Below are positions 16,324 to 23,779 of a stretch of DNA of 29,551 nucleotides, in pieces. Position 1 is the stretch's first letter, and every line of letters begins with the position of its first letter. The notes below the pieces were generated by a model. It was not told the origin of the DNA and made no database searches. It was given only the letters and a program-made list of their open reading frames with translations. The DNA is from DASQVO01 sp035640715 (GTDB lineage: Bacteria; Actinomycetota; Actinomycetes; Streptosporangiales; Streptosporangiaceae), in the NCBI GenBank assembly GCA_035640715.1, contig DASQVO010000171.1, forward strand, positions 1 to 29,551, written 5' to 3'. The translations under genes and the position numbers were made by a program.

Positions 16324-18264
16324 ATGCGTCATTATCGAGTCATTATGGCGACCATCGCTGCAGCCGCCCTGACGATACCGGTGGCCGTCGCGACCTCGGC
16401 CAGTGCCACGTCCAGCGCCGGCGCGCACCGGGATGCGCCGACCGCCGTAGCCCAGCCGGGACATTCGGTCATTACCCGTCCCGGTCAACTCCCGAGCCTG
16501 CCGGCGCCGCCGAGGCCGCCTGCCAAGCGCCCTGGCCAGCGGGCTGGTTACCAGCCGCCTACTGCCTTGCTCACGTCAGGCCGGAAGACGGTGACGTCCG
16601 GAGCCGCCGCTACAACGGGGAGCGCCCGCCCGGCGCACGCGCACCTCAGCGCGCTGACGGCTCCGTCGCAGGCGGTGACCTGGGGATCCGGTTCAGCTAC
16701 CACGCTGGTTGTCTATGACACCACCGGCACCTGGGGTTATCTGGGGGAACTGTACGCTATGGCCGGGGGTAACCTGGCCAGCCATTTCGGCCAGGTGACC
16801 GCCGAGCCGGTGGCGGATTACGTGGCCGGGCAGGTGAACAATTACACGGCCACCATCTATATCGGGTCCACTTACAATGAGCCGATCCCGGTCGCGTTCC
16901 TGAATGATGTTCTGTCCACCACGCATCCGGTGATATGGGCGGGGGACAATCCCTGGCAGCTGTCCGGGAGTGAGGGAAGCACCGCCGATCAGGCTTTCAT
17001 CGCCCAGTACGGCTGGGATCCGTCTTCGTCCTACTTCGACACCACCGACAATCCGGCCACCATCTCCTACAACGGCCAGACGTTCACCCGCAACGCCGCT
17101 AACGGCGCGAACGTCCTCGCGCCGCACATCATCACCGCGTCCGCGGTGACCGTCCTGGCCCAGGCCAACTGCACCGATTCCAGCGGCGCGCCCACCAGCT
17201 GCGCGCCGATCGCCCAGACCACCGGGACCAGCTTCCCGTGGGCGATCCGGTCGGCCAACCTGACCTATGTCGGGGAGGTCCCGTTCTCCTACATGTCGGA
17301 AGCCGACCGCTACGTCGCCTTCTCCGACCTGCTGTTCCCTGCTCTGGCGCCGTCCGCCCAGCCCTCCCACCGCGCGCTGGTCCGGCTGGAGGACGTCAGC
17401 CCAGTGTCCGACCCGACTGTCCTCAGACAGGTCGCCGACTACCTGTCCAGCCAGAATGTTCCGTTCAGCGTCAATGTCATCCCCGAATACACCGACCCGA
17501 ACGGCTACTACAACAACGGCACGCCGCAGACGGTCACGCTGGCTCAGGCGCCGTCGGTGGTGTCGGCGCTGAAGTACATGCAGTCCAAGGGAGGCACGCT
17601 CAACGATGAGGGCTACACCCATCAGTACTCGAACGTCGCCAATCCCTATGACGGCGTTAGCGGCGATGACGCGGAGTTCTTCCGTGCGCAGTGCTCGACC
17701 ACGCAGAGCCCGCCGTACAACTTCGATTCACCCTGCCAGAACACCGACTCGGTGGTCTGGACCGGCCCGCTGCCGGGCGATTCGCAAATCTGGGCCGCTG
17801 GCCGTGCCCTGACCGGGAAGACCCTGTTCACCCTGGCGGGGCTGGCCGCGCCGTCCGTCTGGGTCACGCCGCACTACTTCGCGAGCGCGGCCGACTACGC
17901 CGGAATCGACAGTGTCTACTCGACGCGGTACGAGCGGGAGATCTTCGCCAGCGGCCAGCTGAGCGGCCAGACTCTCGACTACACCCGTATCTTCGGCCAG
18001 TTCTTCCCCTATGTGGTCCACGACGTCTACGGCGAGAAGGTCATCCCGGAGAACCTGGGTGACGACGAGCCGACCGCGATGAACAACAACCCTCCGCGGA
18101 CTCCCGCGGACATCGTCCACAATGCGCAAGTGAACCTGGCCGTCACTCAGGGCGTGGCCAGCTTCTTCTTCGACCCCGACAACCCGCTCAGCGACCTGCA
18201 GCAGATCGTGTCCGGGATAAAGAACCTCGGTTACACCTTCGTCAGTACCGCTGGCATCGGCTGA
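16324..18264 (+). CDS. Secreted DUF2334 polysaccharide-deacetylase-fold protein
   Basis: The 646-residue product begins with a signal peptide (MRHYRVIMATIAAAALTIPV, cleavage after about residue 30) and a low-complexity Pro/Ala/Ser region (to about 120). A domain that includes VVYDTTGTWGYLGELYAM follows, and then the DUF2334 part from RALVRLEDVSPVSDP (E356, D357) to the C-terminus. DUF2334 relatives usually carry HGYTHQY, where both histidines could bind metal; here the segment is NDEGYTHQY, with E429 in place of the first histidine and H433 kept. Activity is therefore uncertain. It is 85 nt after wecB. By analogy with PgaB and PelA it would act on the exported polymer outside the cell. Confidence 0.85.
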   Translation: MRHYRVIMATIAAAALTIPVAVATSASATSSAGAHRDAPTAVAQPGHSVITRPGQLPSLPAPPRPPAKRPGQRAGYQPPTALLTSGRKTVTSGAAATTGSARPAHAHLSALTAPSQAVTWGSGSATTLVVYDTTGTWGYLGELYAMAGGNLASHFGQVTAEPVADYVAGQVNNYTATIYIGSTYNEPIPVAFLNDVLSTTHPVIWAGDNPWQLSGSEGSTADQAFIAQYGWDPSSSYFDTTDNPATISYNGQTFTRNAANGANVLAPHIITASAVTVLAQANCTDSSGAPTSCAPIAQTTGTSFPWAIRSANLTYVGEVPFSYMSEADRYVAFSDLLFPALAPSAQPSHRALVRLEDVSPVSDPTVLRQVADYLSSQNVPFSVNVIPEYTDPNGYYNNGTPQTVTLAQAPSVVSALKYMQSKGGTLNDEGYTHQYSNVANPYDGVSGDDAEFFRAQCSTTQSPPYNFDSPCQNTDSVVWTGPLPGDSQIWAAGRALTGKTLFTLAGLAAPSVWVTPHYFASAADYAGIDSVYSTRYEREIFASGQLSGQTLDYTRIFGQFFPYVVHDVYGEKVIPENLGDDEPTAMNNNPPRTPADIVHNAQVNLAVTQGVASFFFDPDNPLSDLQQIVSGIKNLGYTFVSTAGIG

Positions 18265-18277
18265 CCAGTGCCGGACT

Positions 18278-18308
18278 GGCCGCCCCGCACTGCCAGTGCA
18301 GGGCGGCC
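18278..18308. terminator. Hairpin between the DUF2334 and glycosidase genes
   Basis: GGCCGCCC (18278-18285) pairs with GGGCGGCC (18301-18308), extended after one mismatch by GCAC/GTGC around a 5-nt loop. It begins 14 nt after the DUF2334 stop and ends before the ribosome site of the next gene. It could be a partial terminator or a stability hairpin that tunes expression of the glycosidase. Confidence 0.5.
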
Positions 18309-18335
18309 GCCGCAGCATTGCCGAGAGGAGAGAAG

Positions 18336-19418
18336 ATGCGCATAAGACATGTCGCGGCGGCGGTCGCGGCCTGCGCCTGCCTGGCCGGAGCTTGCAGCCC
18401 AGGCGGGCTCCATGCCTCCACGGCTGGCGGGACAGGGCGGCTGGCGTCCCCACCCTCCGGCCAGCGCCAGTCCGCGCATCCGCGGCAGCGGCCGCTGCCG
18501 CGGACGCTGTACGGAGTGACCGCGGATGATGTCTCTGATCCCCGGCAACTGGCCGCGGCCTCGCAACACCTGCCGAAGATGCCTACCACCCGCCTGTACT
18601 TCGACGTCAAGCAGCCGCCGGGTTCCTACGCCGCGGCTGTCGCCGCTTTGCGGCCGGTGAGCTACCTCATGGGCGAACTGCTGGACTCCTCCGACGAAAC
18701 GCGCATCAGCGTGGGCGTCTACGACAGGCGCGTGCGGTCCTACCTGGCCGCCTTCAGGGACAAGATCGATCTCTGGGAGATCGGAAACGAGGTCAATGGC
18801 AACTGGACTGGGCCCTACCCAGTCGTCGAGGCGAAGCTGGCCGTCGCGTACCGCGACGTCTCCGCCCTGGGCCACCGCACGGCCCTTACCCTCTACTACA
18901 ACCTCGGCTGCGGCGACGGCGCCGCCGAGCTGAGCCCGCTGGCCTTCTCCCGGCGTTACGTGCCACCCGCTGTCCGCGCCGGCCTCCGCTATGTCTTCCT
19001 CTCCTATTATGAGGACAGCTGCGGGGGAATCCGGCCGACCGCGGCCGCGTGGAGCGGCTACTTCCGGGCGCTGCACGCCCTTTACCCAAACGCGCGGCTC
19101 GGCTTCGGCGAGGTCGGCATGACCAACCCGGTCACGACCAGGACATTTGCCGCGGCCGCCGCCGAACTGCGCTACTACTACGCCCTTCCCATCCGGCTGC
19201 CCTACTACACCGGCGGATACTTCTGGTGGTACTACGCCGAAGACTGCCTCCCCTATCAGCGCAAACCACTCTGGCGCGTGCTGAGCTCGGCGTTTCAAGC
19301 CGAAGCCATCAGCCAGCGCAGGAAAATGTTAAAAGCTACTGGACGAGCAGGCCAGCCGCCGACGCCGCCGAAGAAGCCTGGCGGCGTGAACGCCAGCTGC
19401 TCGCCGGGTGATCAATGA
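18336..19418 (+). CDS. Lipoprotein clan-A-like glycoside hydrolase, 3' end replaced by repeat DNA
   Basis: The 360-residue product begins with a lipoprotein signal (ACACLAGAC, lipid-accepting cysteine about residue 20). A TIM-barrel hydrolase domain with clan-A features follows: WEIGNEVNGNW with the acid/base candidate E152, FGEVGM with the nucleophile candidate E259, and the aromatic strand GGYFWWYYAEDC near the end. The exact GH family is not assigned. ATG at 18336 has an excellent ribosome site (GAGAGGAGAG). The last 20 or so codons (TPPKKPGGVNASCSPGDQ) are read from the long direct repeat that begins at 19355 in a foreign frame, so the natural C-terminus was lost, but the barrel looks complete. 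It probably trims or edits the cluster's polymer. Confidence 0.82.
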   Translation: MRIRHVAAAVAACACLAGACSPGGLHASTAGGTGRLASPPSGQRQSAHPRQRPLPRTLYGVTADDVSDPRQLAAASQHLPKMPTTRLYFDVKQPPGSYAAAVAALRPVSYLMGELLDSSDETRISVGVYDRRVRSYLAAFRDKIDLWEIGNEVNGNWTGPYPVVEAKLAVAYRDVSALGHRTALTLYYNLGCGDGAAELSPLAFSRRYVPPAVRAGLRYVFLSYYEDSCGGIRPTAAAWSGYFRALHALYPNARLGFGEVGMTNPVTTRTFAAAAAELRYYYALPIRLPYYTGGYFWWYYAEDCLPYQRKPLWRVLSSAFQAEAISQRRKMLKATGRAGQPPTPPKKPGGVNASCSPGDQ

Positions 19419-19583
19419 CCGCCCTGCTGCTGGATGAGATGCTGTCGCCAGCTCAGGTGGTGATGTCGGGGTAGGGCAGGCTGAAGTGGGCCAGCCGGGC
19501 GGCGTAGTCGCGCTGCATCGCCAGCGGCTCGGGGTGGTCACGCTCGAACATCGCGATCCAGAGCGTCAGGGTCAGGAACGGGG
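19355..19583. repeat. Long direct repeat, copy 2
   Basis: This is the near-identical partner of 10722-10963. It starts inside the 3' end of the glycosidase gene and again contains the antitoxin-like tail (stop 19409-19411), the first codons of a PIN-like gene (ATG at 19415, MTALLLDEMLSPA, stop at 19472-19474) and the minus-strand fragment ending LPYPDITT. Confidence 0.9.
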
Positions 19584-19731
19584 TTGGAAGCAGTTCCCAG
19601 ACTGGTTGGTCATTGCTGGCCATTCCGGGATGGGTTGGCGGGGGTGGATCAAGGGGTGGTGCCGGTGGTGTTCGCCGTGGTCGTGCGGCCAGGGCCCGCC
19701 GTTCCTCTTCCAGTACGATGTGTGGCCGCAT
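19453..19731 (-). pseudogene. Unrecognised C-terminal gene fragment, repeat copy 2
   Basis: The last 43 or so codons (LTLTLWIAMFERDHPEPLA, then LAHFSLPYPDITT) match the fragment at 10832. Upstream the frame becomes proline-rich (TPPAPPLDPPPPTHPG) and does not look coding. It is probably a truncated end carried by the repeat. Confidence 0.3.
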
Positions 19732-19821
19732 CAGCGTACACTTGTCCGCTCGATGGCGTTACGTATGCTGACCAGGCAGGTTGACGGACAATCATCCGTA
19801 TCGTGGCGATAGGAGCTAGGC

Positions 19822-21036
19822 GTGTCTGGGCAAGCCACTGACAACAGCGGCCAGGCAGCCGCCCCGGGTGCGGGCCCGCTGTCCGGCATCGTGGTCGCCG
19901 ACTTCTCCCGGATCCTGGCCGGCCCCTACGCCACCATGATGCTCGCCGACCTCGGCGCCGAGGTCATCAAGGTGGAGAGCCCGGCTGGGGACGACACCAG
20001 GCAGTGGGTGCCGCCCCGGCGCGGGGACGTCGGCACCTACTTCCTCGCGATCAACCGCAACAAGCGCTCCATCGCCCTCGACCTGGCCGATGAGCAGGAC
20101 GCGGCCGTGGCGCACGCGCTGTCCGCGCGCGCGGACGTGTTCATCCAGAACTTCCGGCCGGGCGGGCTGGCCCGCTTCGGCCTGGACTACGAGGCCGTCG
20201 CACGCCGGAACCCCGGCGTCATCTACTGCTCGATCAGCGGGTTCGGCGCGGCGAAGGGGGCGTCGCTGCCCGGCTACGACGTGCTCGTCCAGGGCATGTC
20301 CGGCCTGATGAGCATCACCGGCGACCCCGGCGGCCCGCCCTACCGCTCCGGGATCTCCGTCTTCGACGTGTTCACCGGCCTGCACTCGGCGCTGGGCATC
20401 GTGGCCGCCCTGCATCACCGGGACATGACCGGCGAGGGCCAGCACATCGAAACCAACCTGCTGTCCACGGCGCTGTCGGCCATGGTCAACCAGACGTCCG
20501 CCTACGTCGCCGGGGGCGTCGTGCCGCACCGGATGGGTAACTCCCACCTCAGCCTCTTCCCGTACGAGCCGCTCGCCACCGGTGACGGTGACCTCATCAT
20601 CGCCGTTGGCAACGACCGGCAGTTCCGCAGGCTCACCGAGGTACTCGGCGCGCCGGAGCTCGCCGACGACGAGCGGTTCCGCACCGTTGGGCTGCGCAAC
20701 GACAACCGCGGGGAACTCCGGCCGCTGCTGCTGGAGCGGCTGGCTACCAGGTCTGCCCAGGAGTGGTTCCGCGTGCTGTCCGACGCGGGCATCGCGTGCG
20801 GGCCGATCAACGACATTCGCGGCGGGGTCGAGCTGGCGGAGAACCTCGGCCTGGAGCCGGTTGTCATGGCCGGGGACGTGCCCACCATCCGTAACCCGAT
20901 CCGCATGTCCGCGACGCCCGCGCGCTACGACCTCGCCCCGCCGGCCCTGGACGCCGATGGGGACGAGATCCGCGCCTGGCTCGGCTTCGCCCCGCAGAAG
21001 AAAACCCCGGAAGGAACAGCGACCGATGACCGATGA
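19822..21036 (+). CDS. Class III (CaiB/BaiF) CoA-transferase
   Basis: The 404-residue enzyme moves CoA between carboxylic acids through an aspartyl-CoA intermediate. Family motifs are ILAGPYATMMLADLGAEVIK, INRNKRSIALDL, FIQNFRPG and PGYDVLVQGMSGLMS with the nucleophile candidate D153, then GEGQHIETNLL. GTG at 19822 follows AGGAG by about 6 nt. The gene overlaps the next one (citryl-CoA lyase-like) by 11 nt, a pairing that suggests a CoA-transferase charging a citrate-like acid for lyase cleavage. Since the lyase is broken, the pathway may be inactive. A short dyad ACGGA-N6-TCCGT (19784-19799) lies just upstream and could be an operator. Substrate is not predictable from sequence. Confidence 0.93.
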   Translation: MSGQATDNSGQAAAPGAGPLSGIVVADFSRILAGPYATMMLADLGAEVIKVESPAGDDTRQWVPPRRGDVGTYFLAINRNKRSIALDLADEQDAAVAHALSARADVFIQNFRPGGLARFGLDYEAVARRNPGVIYCSISGFGAAKGASLPGYDVLVQGMSGLMSITGDPGGPPYRSGISVFDVFTGLHSALGIVAALHHRDMTGEGQHIETNLLSTALSAMVNQTSAYVAGGVVPHRMGNSHLSLFPYEPLATGDGDLIIAVGNDRQFRRLTEVLGAPELADDERFRTVGLRNDNRGELRPLLLERLATRSAQEWFRVLSDAGIACGPINDIRGGVELAENLGLEPVVMAGDVPTIRNPIRMSATPARYDLAPPALDADGDEIRAWLGFAPQKKTPEGTATDDR

Positions 21037-21130
21037 CAACGCCGTGCCTTCCTTCCCCACCTCGTTGGGGACCTCCGAGGGCACCTCAATCACTCTGCTA
21101 GGCCACGACCTTGCGAACGACCTCGCAGGT
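21026..21130 (+). pseudogene. Citryl-CoA lyase/citrate synthase-like gene, 5' fragment
   Basis: ATG at 21026 follows GGAAGGAA and overlaps the CoA-transferase stop. The frame reads FPTSLGTSEGTSITLLGHDL then ANDLAG, the conserved N-terminus of the actinobacterial citryl-CoA lyase family. After about 21130 similarity ends and foreign DNA with hicBA begins. Confidence 0.75.
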
Positions 21131-21214
21131 ATCCCAGGCGGGTCAGTTACCATCAGCCGCATGCATGGGGCGCTGCGTCGGCGGGCACCCGCTCGCGGCG
21201 TCGCCTGTGCTGGC

Positions 21215-21439
21215 TCAGTCGAGGAGCTTCAGGAACTCGGCAGGGGTCAGGCCCGCCTGCCGCAGGATCGACGCCAGCGTGCCGCGCTTCACGACGCCGT
21301 GCTGCGGGATGACGGTCACCCGTCCCTCCCGGTTCCGGTACACCGCGTGGCTGCCCTTGGTCCGCACATAGGAGAAGCCGACCGACTCCAGCGCCTGGGT
21401 GACCTTCCGTACCGGCAGGTCAGAAAGCGCGGGACTCAC
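21215..21439 (-). CDS. hicA: HicA-type mRNA interferase toxin
   Basis: The 74-residue product has the HicA double-stranded-RNA-binding-like fold: VTQALESVGFSYVRTKGSHA with the catalytic-type histidine in GSHAVYRN, then VTVIPQHGVVKRGTLASIL and QAGLTPAEFLKLL. It is complete. The GTG start at 21439 overlaps the hicB stop (GTGA), so antitoxin is made first and the two are coupled. The pair lies on the minus strand inside the citryl-CoA lyase gene. Confidence 0.92.
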   Translation of the reverse strand: MSPALSDLPVRKVTQALESVGFSYVRTKGSHAVYRNREGRVTVIPQHGVVKRGTLASILRQAGLTPAEFLKLLD

Positions 21440-21660
21440 GCCGCGGGCAGCTGGAACGAGGTCACCAGCGGTGTCGCAGTGACGTGCCCGGCCGGATCAT
21501 CCACCTCTTCCAGGTACAACCCGACGGCCTCGGCGAGGTTCGCCAGGGCCTCGTCAATCGTGTGACCCTGGCTGGCCACGTCAACCTCCAGGCACTGCGC
21601 GATGTACCAGTCCTCTTCCTGGTGCAGCGCCGCAGTGAGGGTACGCGGCATCTCCGGCAT
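21436..21660 (-). CDS. hicB: HicB-type antitoxin
   Basis: The 74-residue product has the partial RNase H-like HicB fold (LTAALHQEEDWYIAQCLEVD, GHTIDEALANLAEAVGLYLE). No C-terminal helix-turn-helix or ribbon-helix-helix domain is visible, so it is the short type. ATG at 21660 or 21651 is likely, near GGGAG; the frame is open to 21702. It neutralises the HicA toxin encoded immediately downstream. Hairpin-forming dyads at 21760-21838 lie upstream. Confidence 0.9.
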   Translation of the reverse strand: MPEMPRTLTAALHQEEDWYIAQCLEVDVASQGHTIDEALANLAEAVGLYLEEVDDPAGHVTATPLVTSFQLPAA

Positions 21661-21759
21661 GCTCCCAGAATAGCCACCCACTGACGGGGTGGGTGGGGTC
21701 ACGGTCCCCGCCAGTCTCCTCCGGTGCCACCGGCCTCCATGCCGCGCAGATCGCTTAAT

Positions 21760-21838
21760 ACACGGGTGATCCCGTGTCGCTTCCGCGTTCTCGCGGGCCT
21801 GGTGCGCTTGAGCGCACGGATCATCCGTTCTCGTGCGC
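21760..21838. promoter_or_regulatory. Cluster of dyads upstream of hicBA
   Basis: Three consecutive inverted repeats are seen: ACACGGG-TGAT-CCCGTGT (21760-21777), GTGCGC-TTGA-GCGCAC (21802-21817) and an overlapping ACGGA-TCA-TCCGT (21816-21828). GCGCACG (21812-21818) can alternatively pair with a CGTGCGC downstream. They lie 100-180 bp upstream of hicB at the edge of the inserted segment. They may be toxin-antitoxin operators or an element end. Confidence 0.45.
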
Positions 21839-21880
21839 TACCGCCCGGTGCGCCTGGCAGTCCTCATTCGCTGACTGGTC

Positions 21881-22475
21881 ATGGCTTCACGCCCACCGCC
21901 ATCGCCGCCCGGCTGACCTACCTCAGCGCGCCGGACGCGATCCAGGGCGCGCTGGCAGCGGGCCTGCTCGGCGGCGGATCCCGGTTTCTCGGCGTCACCG
22001 AGGACACCGGCCGGTTCCTCGCGGACGTACTGGCCTCGGCCGGAGAGTTCCCGGCCGATGACAGGGCTGGGACACCCTGGCGGAGAAGGCGGTCGTCGGC
22101 CGCAAGGCCGCGGGCCACCTCGTCCCGGGCCTGGGGCACCCGGTGCACAAGGACGGCGACCCCCGGACGCCCCGGATCATCGGCATCGCGCGGGAGGAGG
22201 GCCTGTACGGCCCGCACCTGGCGCTGTTCGAGGCGATCGGCCGCGTGCACCCGAAGGTCCTGGGCAGGCGGCTGCCGCTCAACGGGGCCGGGGTCAGCGG
22301 CGCGGCCCTCGCCGACCTTGGGCTGCCGCTGGAACTGCTCCGCGGCGTGGTGCTGCTGGCCCGGTGCGCCGGCCTGCTCGGCCATATCGCCGAGGAGATC
22401 CGCCAGCCGGTCGCGAACTCGGTCTACATGACCGTGGACCGCAACGCCGAGTACGTTCCCCCGGCGGACGCCTGA
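21881..22475 (+). pseudogene. Citryl-CoA lyase/citrate synthase-like gene, 3' fragment with frameshift
   Basis: Family sequence resumes at HGFTPTAIAARLTYLSAPDA and continues through GLLGGGSRFLGVTEDTGRFL. At about 22065-22070 the frame shifts: GWDTLAEKAVVGRKAAGHLV, PGLGHPVHKDGDPRTP, then LFEAIGRVHPKVLG and the expected ending VDRNAEYVPP follow in another frame to the stop at 22473-22475. About 35-45 codons of the normal N-terminal half are missing between this and the 5' fragment. The gene is thus inactivated twice, by insertion/deletion and by frameshift. Confidence 0.82.
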
Positions 22476-22547
22476 TCCGCGGCGCCGGCGCTGTCACGGC
22501 CTTCCTGCTCGCCGCGCCCACCGCCGTGGGCGCGATGCGGAGCCGGG

Positions 22548-22576
22548 CTGACGGGGCCGACCGCCGGCCCCGTCAG
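22548..22576. terminator. Hairpin terminator after the citryl-CoA lyase pseudogene
   Basis: CTGACGGGGCC (22548-22558) and GGCCCCGTCAG (22566-22576) form a perfect 11-bp stem around GACCGCC, 73 bp after the stop. A second hairpin, TGCGGCGAC/GTCGCCGCA (22617-22625, 22640-22648), follows. The rest of 22476-22723 shows no gene. Confidence 0.7.
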
Positions 22577-22723
22577 TGCACAAGGCACGCACCCGCAGGT
22601 GACCAGCCCAAGAGCTTGCGGCGACCCCTTCCCGAGACAGTCGCCGCAGTGTTCCGGAAGATCCTGCGCAAGCCAGACTTCACCTGGCCGAGCACGGGGA
22701 GGCACTGCCAGGCCGTCGGAAGC

Positions 22724-22921
22724 CTAAGCGGCTTTCCAAAGGTTCCGCATGTAACGGGGTGGGAACCAGGGACTGGTCCAGGGGGCGGCGGTGGCCAGGA
22801 GCTGGCTGGGTGAGCGGGCGCGGAAGAAGGCGTGGACCTGTCTCTGGCGGCCGGGCCAGCTGGTGGCGGTGCTGGCGATGAACGCCTTGAGGGCAGCCCA
22901 GATCCGTTCAGTGTGGTTGTC
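22724..22921 (-). pseudogene. IS630-type transposase, C-terminal fragment
   Basis: Read on the minus strand from the junction, the frame is DNHTERIWAALKAFIAST, then ATSWPGRQRQVHAFFRARS, APWTSPWFPPRYMRNLW and a stop at 22724-22726. This is the C-terminal end of IS630-type DDE transposases, and the E in DNHTE would be the third catalytic acid. Upstream of DN the frame (CPHHHVQRHLHC) is not transposase, which marks the insertion junction. The N-terminal side continues at 29419-29551. Confidence 0.85.
22915..22921. repeat. Left 7-bp junction repeat of the serine-recombinase element (GGTTGTC)
   Basis: GGTTGTC occurs here and at 29418-29424, exactly where IS630 similarity stops on each side. It encodes the DN codons of the transposase in both places. 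Confidence 0.65.
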
Positions 22922-23065
22922 ACAATGCAGGTGCCGTTGGACATGGTGATGCGGGCACGCCGATTATCGGCAGGGAGGGCCTGCTTCGGCTGGCCGGGCT
23001 GGCCAGGCGGCTGCGGGCCGGTGATCTGGCCGAAGGAGACGTGCCGTGGACCGTGAAGGCGGGGA

Positions 23066-23254
23066 GTGCCCCAGATCCTGGAAAGCCTGGCGGTGCCGGC
23101 GACGCGGTGGGGGCTGCTGCCGGAGCTGAACCGCCGGGCCGCGCTGCGGACGCTGGGCGTCCTGATCGACCGGCTGGTAGCGGGCGGGCCCGGCGTGACG
23201 GCGGATCCGCCGGCGGGGGCGGGGGGTGAGCCGGGTGCTCGTGCAGGAACGTAG
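23066..23254 (+). CDS. Small protein preceding the serine recombinase
   Basis: The 62-residue product begins MPQILESLAVPATRWGLLPE then LNRRAALRTLGVLIDRLV. I recognise the type as a short frame found just upstream of similar recombinases, but no function is known to me. GTG at 23066 follows AAGGCGGGGA. It overlaps the recombinase start by 29 nt, so translation is coupled. A helical N-terminal part and a glycine/alanine-rich tail are visible. Confidence 0.6.
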   Translation: MPQILESLAVPATRWGLLPELNRRAALRTLGVLIDRLVAGGPGVTADPPAGAGGEPGARAGT

Positions 23255-23660
23255 CGGAGGCAAGGTCCAGGGCCGGCATCGTGACCGGCTGGCTGTGGTT
23301 TATGTCCGGCAGTCCTCCCGGCAGCAGGTTGCCGATCACGGGGAGTCGACGCGGCTGCAGTACGGGCTGGCTGACCGGGCGGTGGCGCTGGGATGGGCGC
23401 CAGGCCTGGTGCGGGTGATCGATGAGGACCTGGGCCGTTCCGCGGCCAGCGCGGAGGACCGCCCGGGCTTCCAGCGGCTGGTCACCGAGGTCACGATGGG
23501 CCAGGTGGGGCTGGTGCTGGGCCTGGAGATGTCCCGGCTGGCGCGGGCCGGGCGGGACTGGCATCAGCTGATCGAGCTGTGCAGCCTGTCGCAGACCCTG
23601 CTCGCTGATGCCGACGGCGTCTACGATCCCAATGAGTACAACGACCGGCTGCTGCTGGGC
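23226..23660 (+). pseudogene. Large serine recombinase, N-terminal catalytic part (interrupted gene)
   Basis: This is the resolvase/invertase catalytic domain: LAVVYVRQSSRQQVADHGES with the nucleophilic serine (about residue 30), VIDEDLGRSAASAEDRPGFQ, GLVLGLEMSRLARAGRDWHQ and DGVYDPNEYNDRLLLG. At 23660 the gene is cut by the Tn554-like transposon; translation would run on to a stop at 23676-23678 in transposon DNA. The next codon of the native gene is at 27649. GTG at 23226 is the likely start, overlapping the small upstream gene. Confidence 0.9.
23655..23660. repeat. Left flanking 6-bp repeat CTGGGC
   Basis: CTGGGC borders the left terminal inverted repeat of the tnpABC element. The identical hexamer lies just outside the right end at 27643-27648. 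Tn554-family elements characteristically carry a hexanucleotide at their junctions. Confidence 0.8.
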
Positions 23661-23670
23661 TTATCTGACC
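23661..23670. repeat. Left terminal inverted repeat of the tnpABC element
   Basis: TTATCTGACC is the exact reverse complement of GGTCAGATAA at the right end. Subterminal GTCTTTAACG (23684-23693) is also matched in inverted orientation at 27574-27583, supporting these as real ends. Confidence 0.88.
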
Positions 23671-23779
23671 CCGCCTGACCGCCGTCTTTAACGTCGCGCA
23701 ACGGCCCGGCGCGCCTCCACCGATGGTCGCTAACGACGCGTTATCTTCCCATCACAGACAGCGACTGCAAGGGGGCAGG

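Noticed and set aside
19816..21162. 448-codon open frame opposite the CoA-transferase
   Set aside because: Antisense shadow of a recognised CoA-transferase in high-GC DNA; biased composition.
22832..23056. Plus-strand frame across the left junction of the serine-recombinase element
   Set aside because: It begins antisense to the IS630 transposase fragment, crosses the junction and has no ribosome site or family match.
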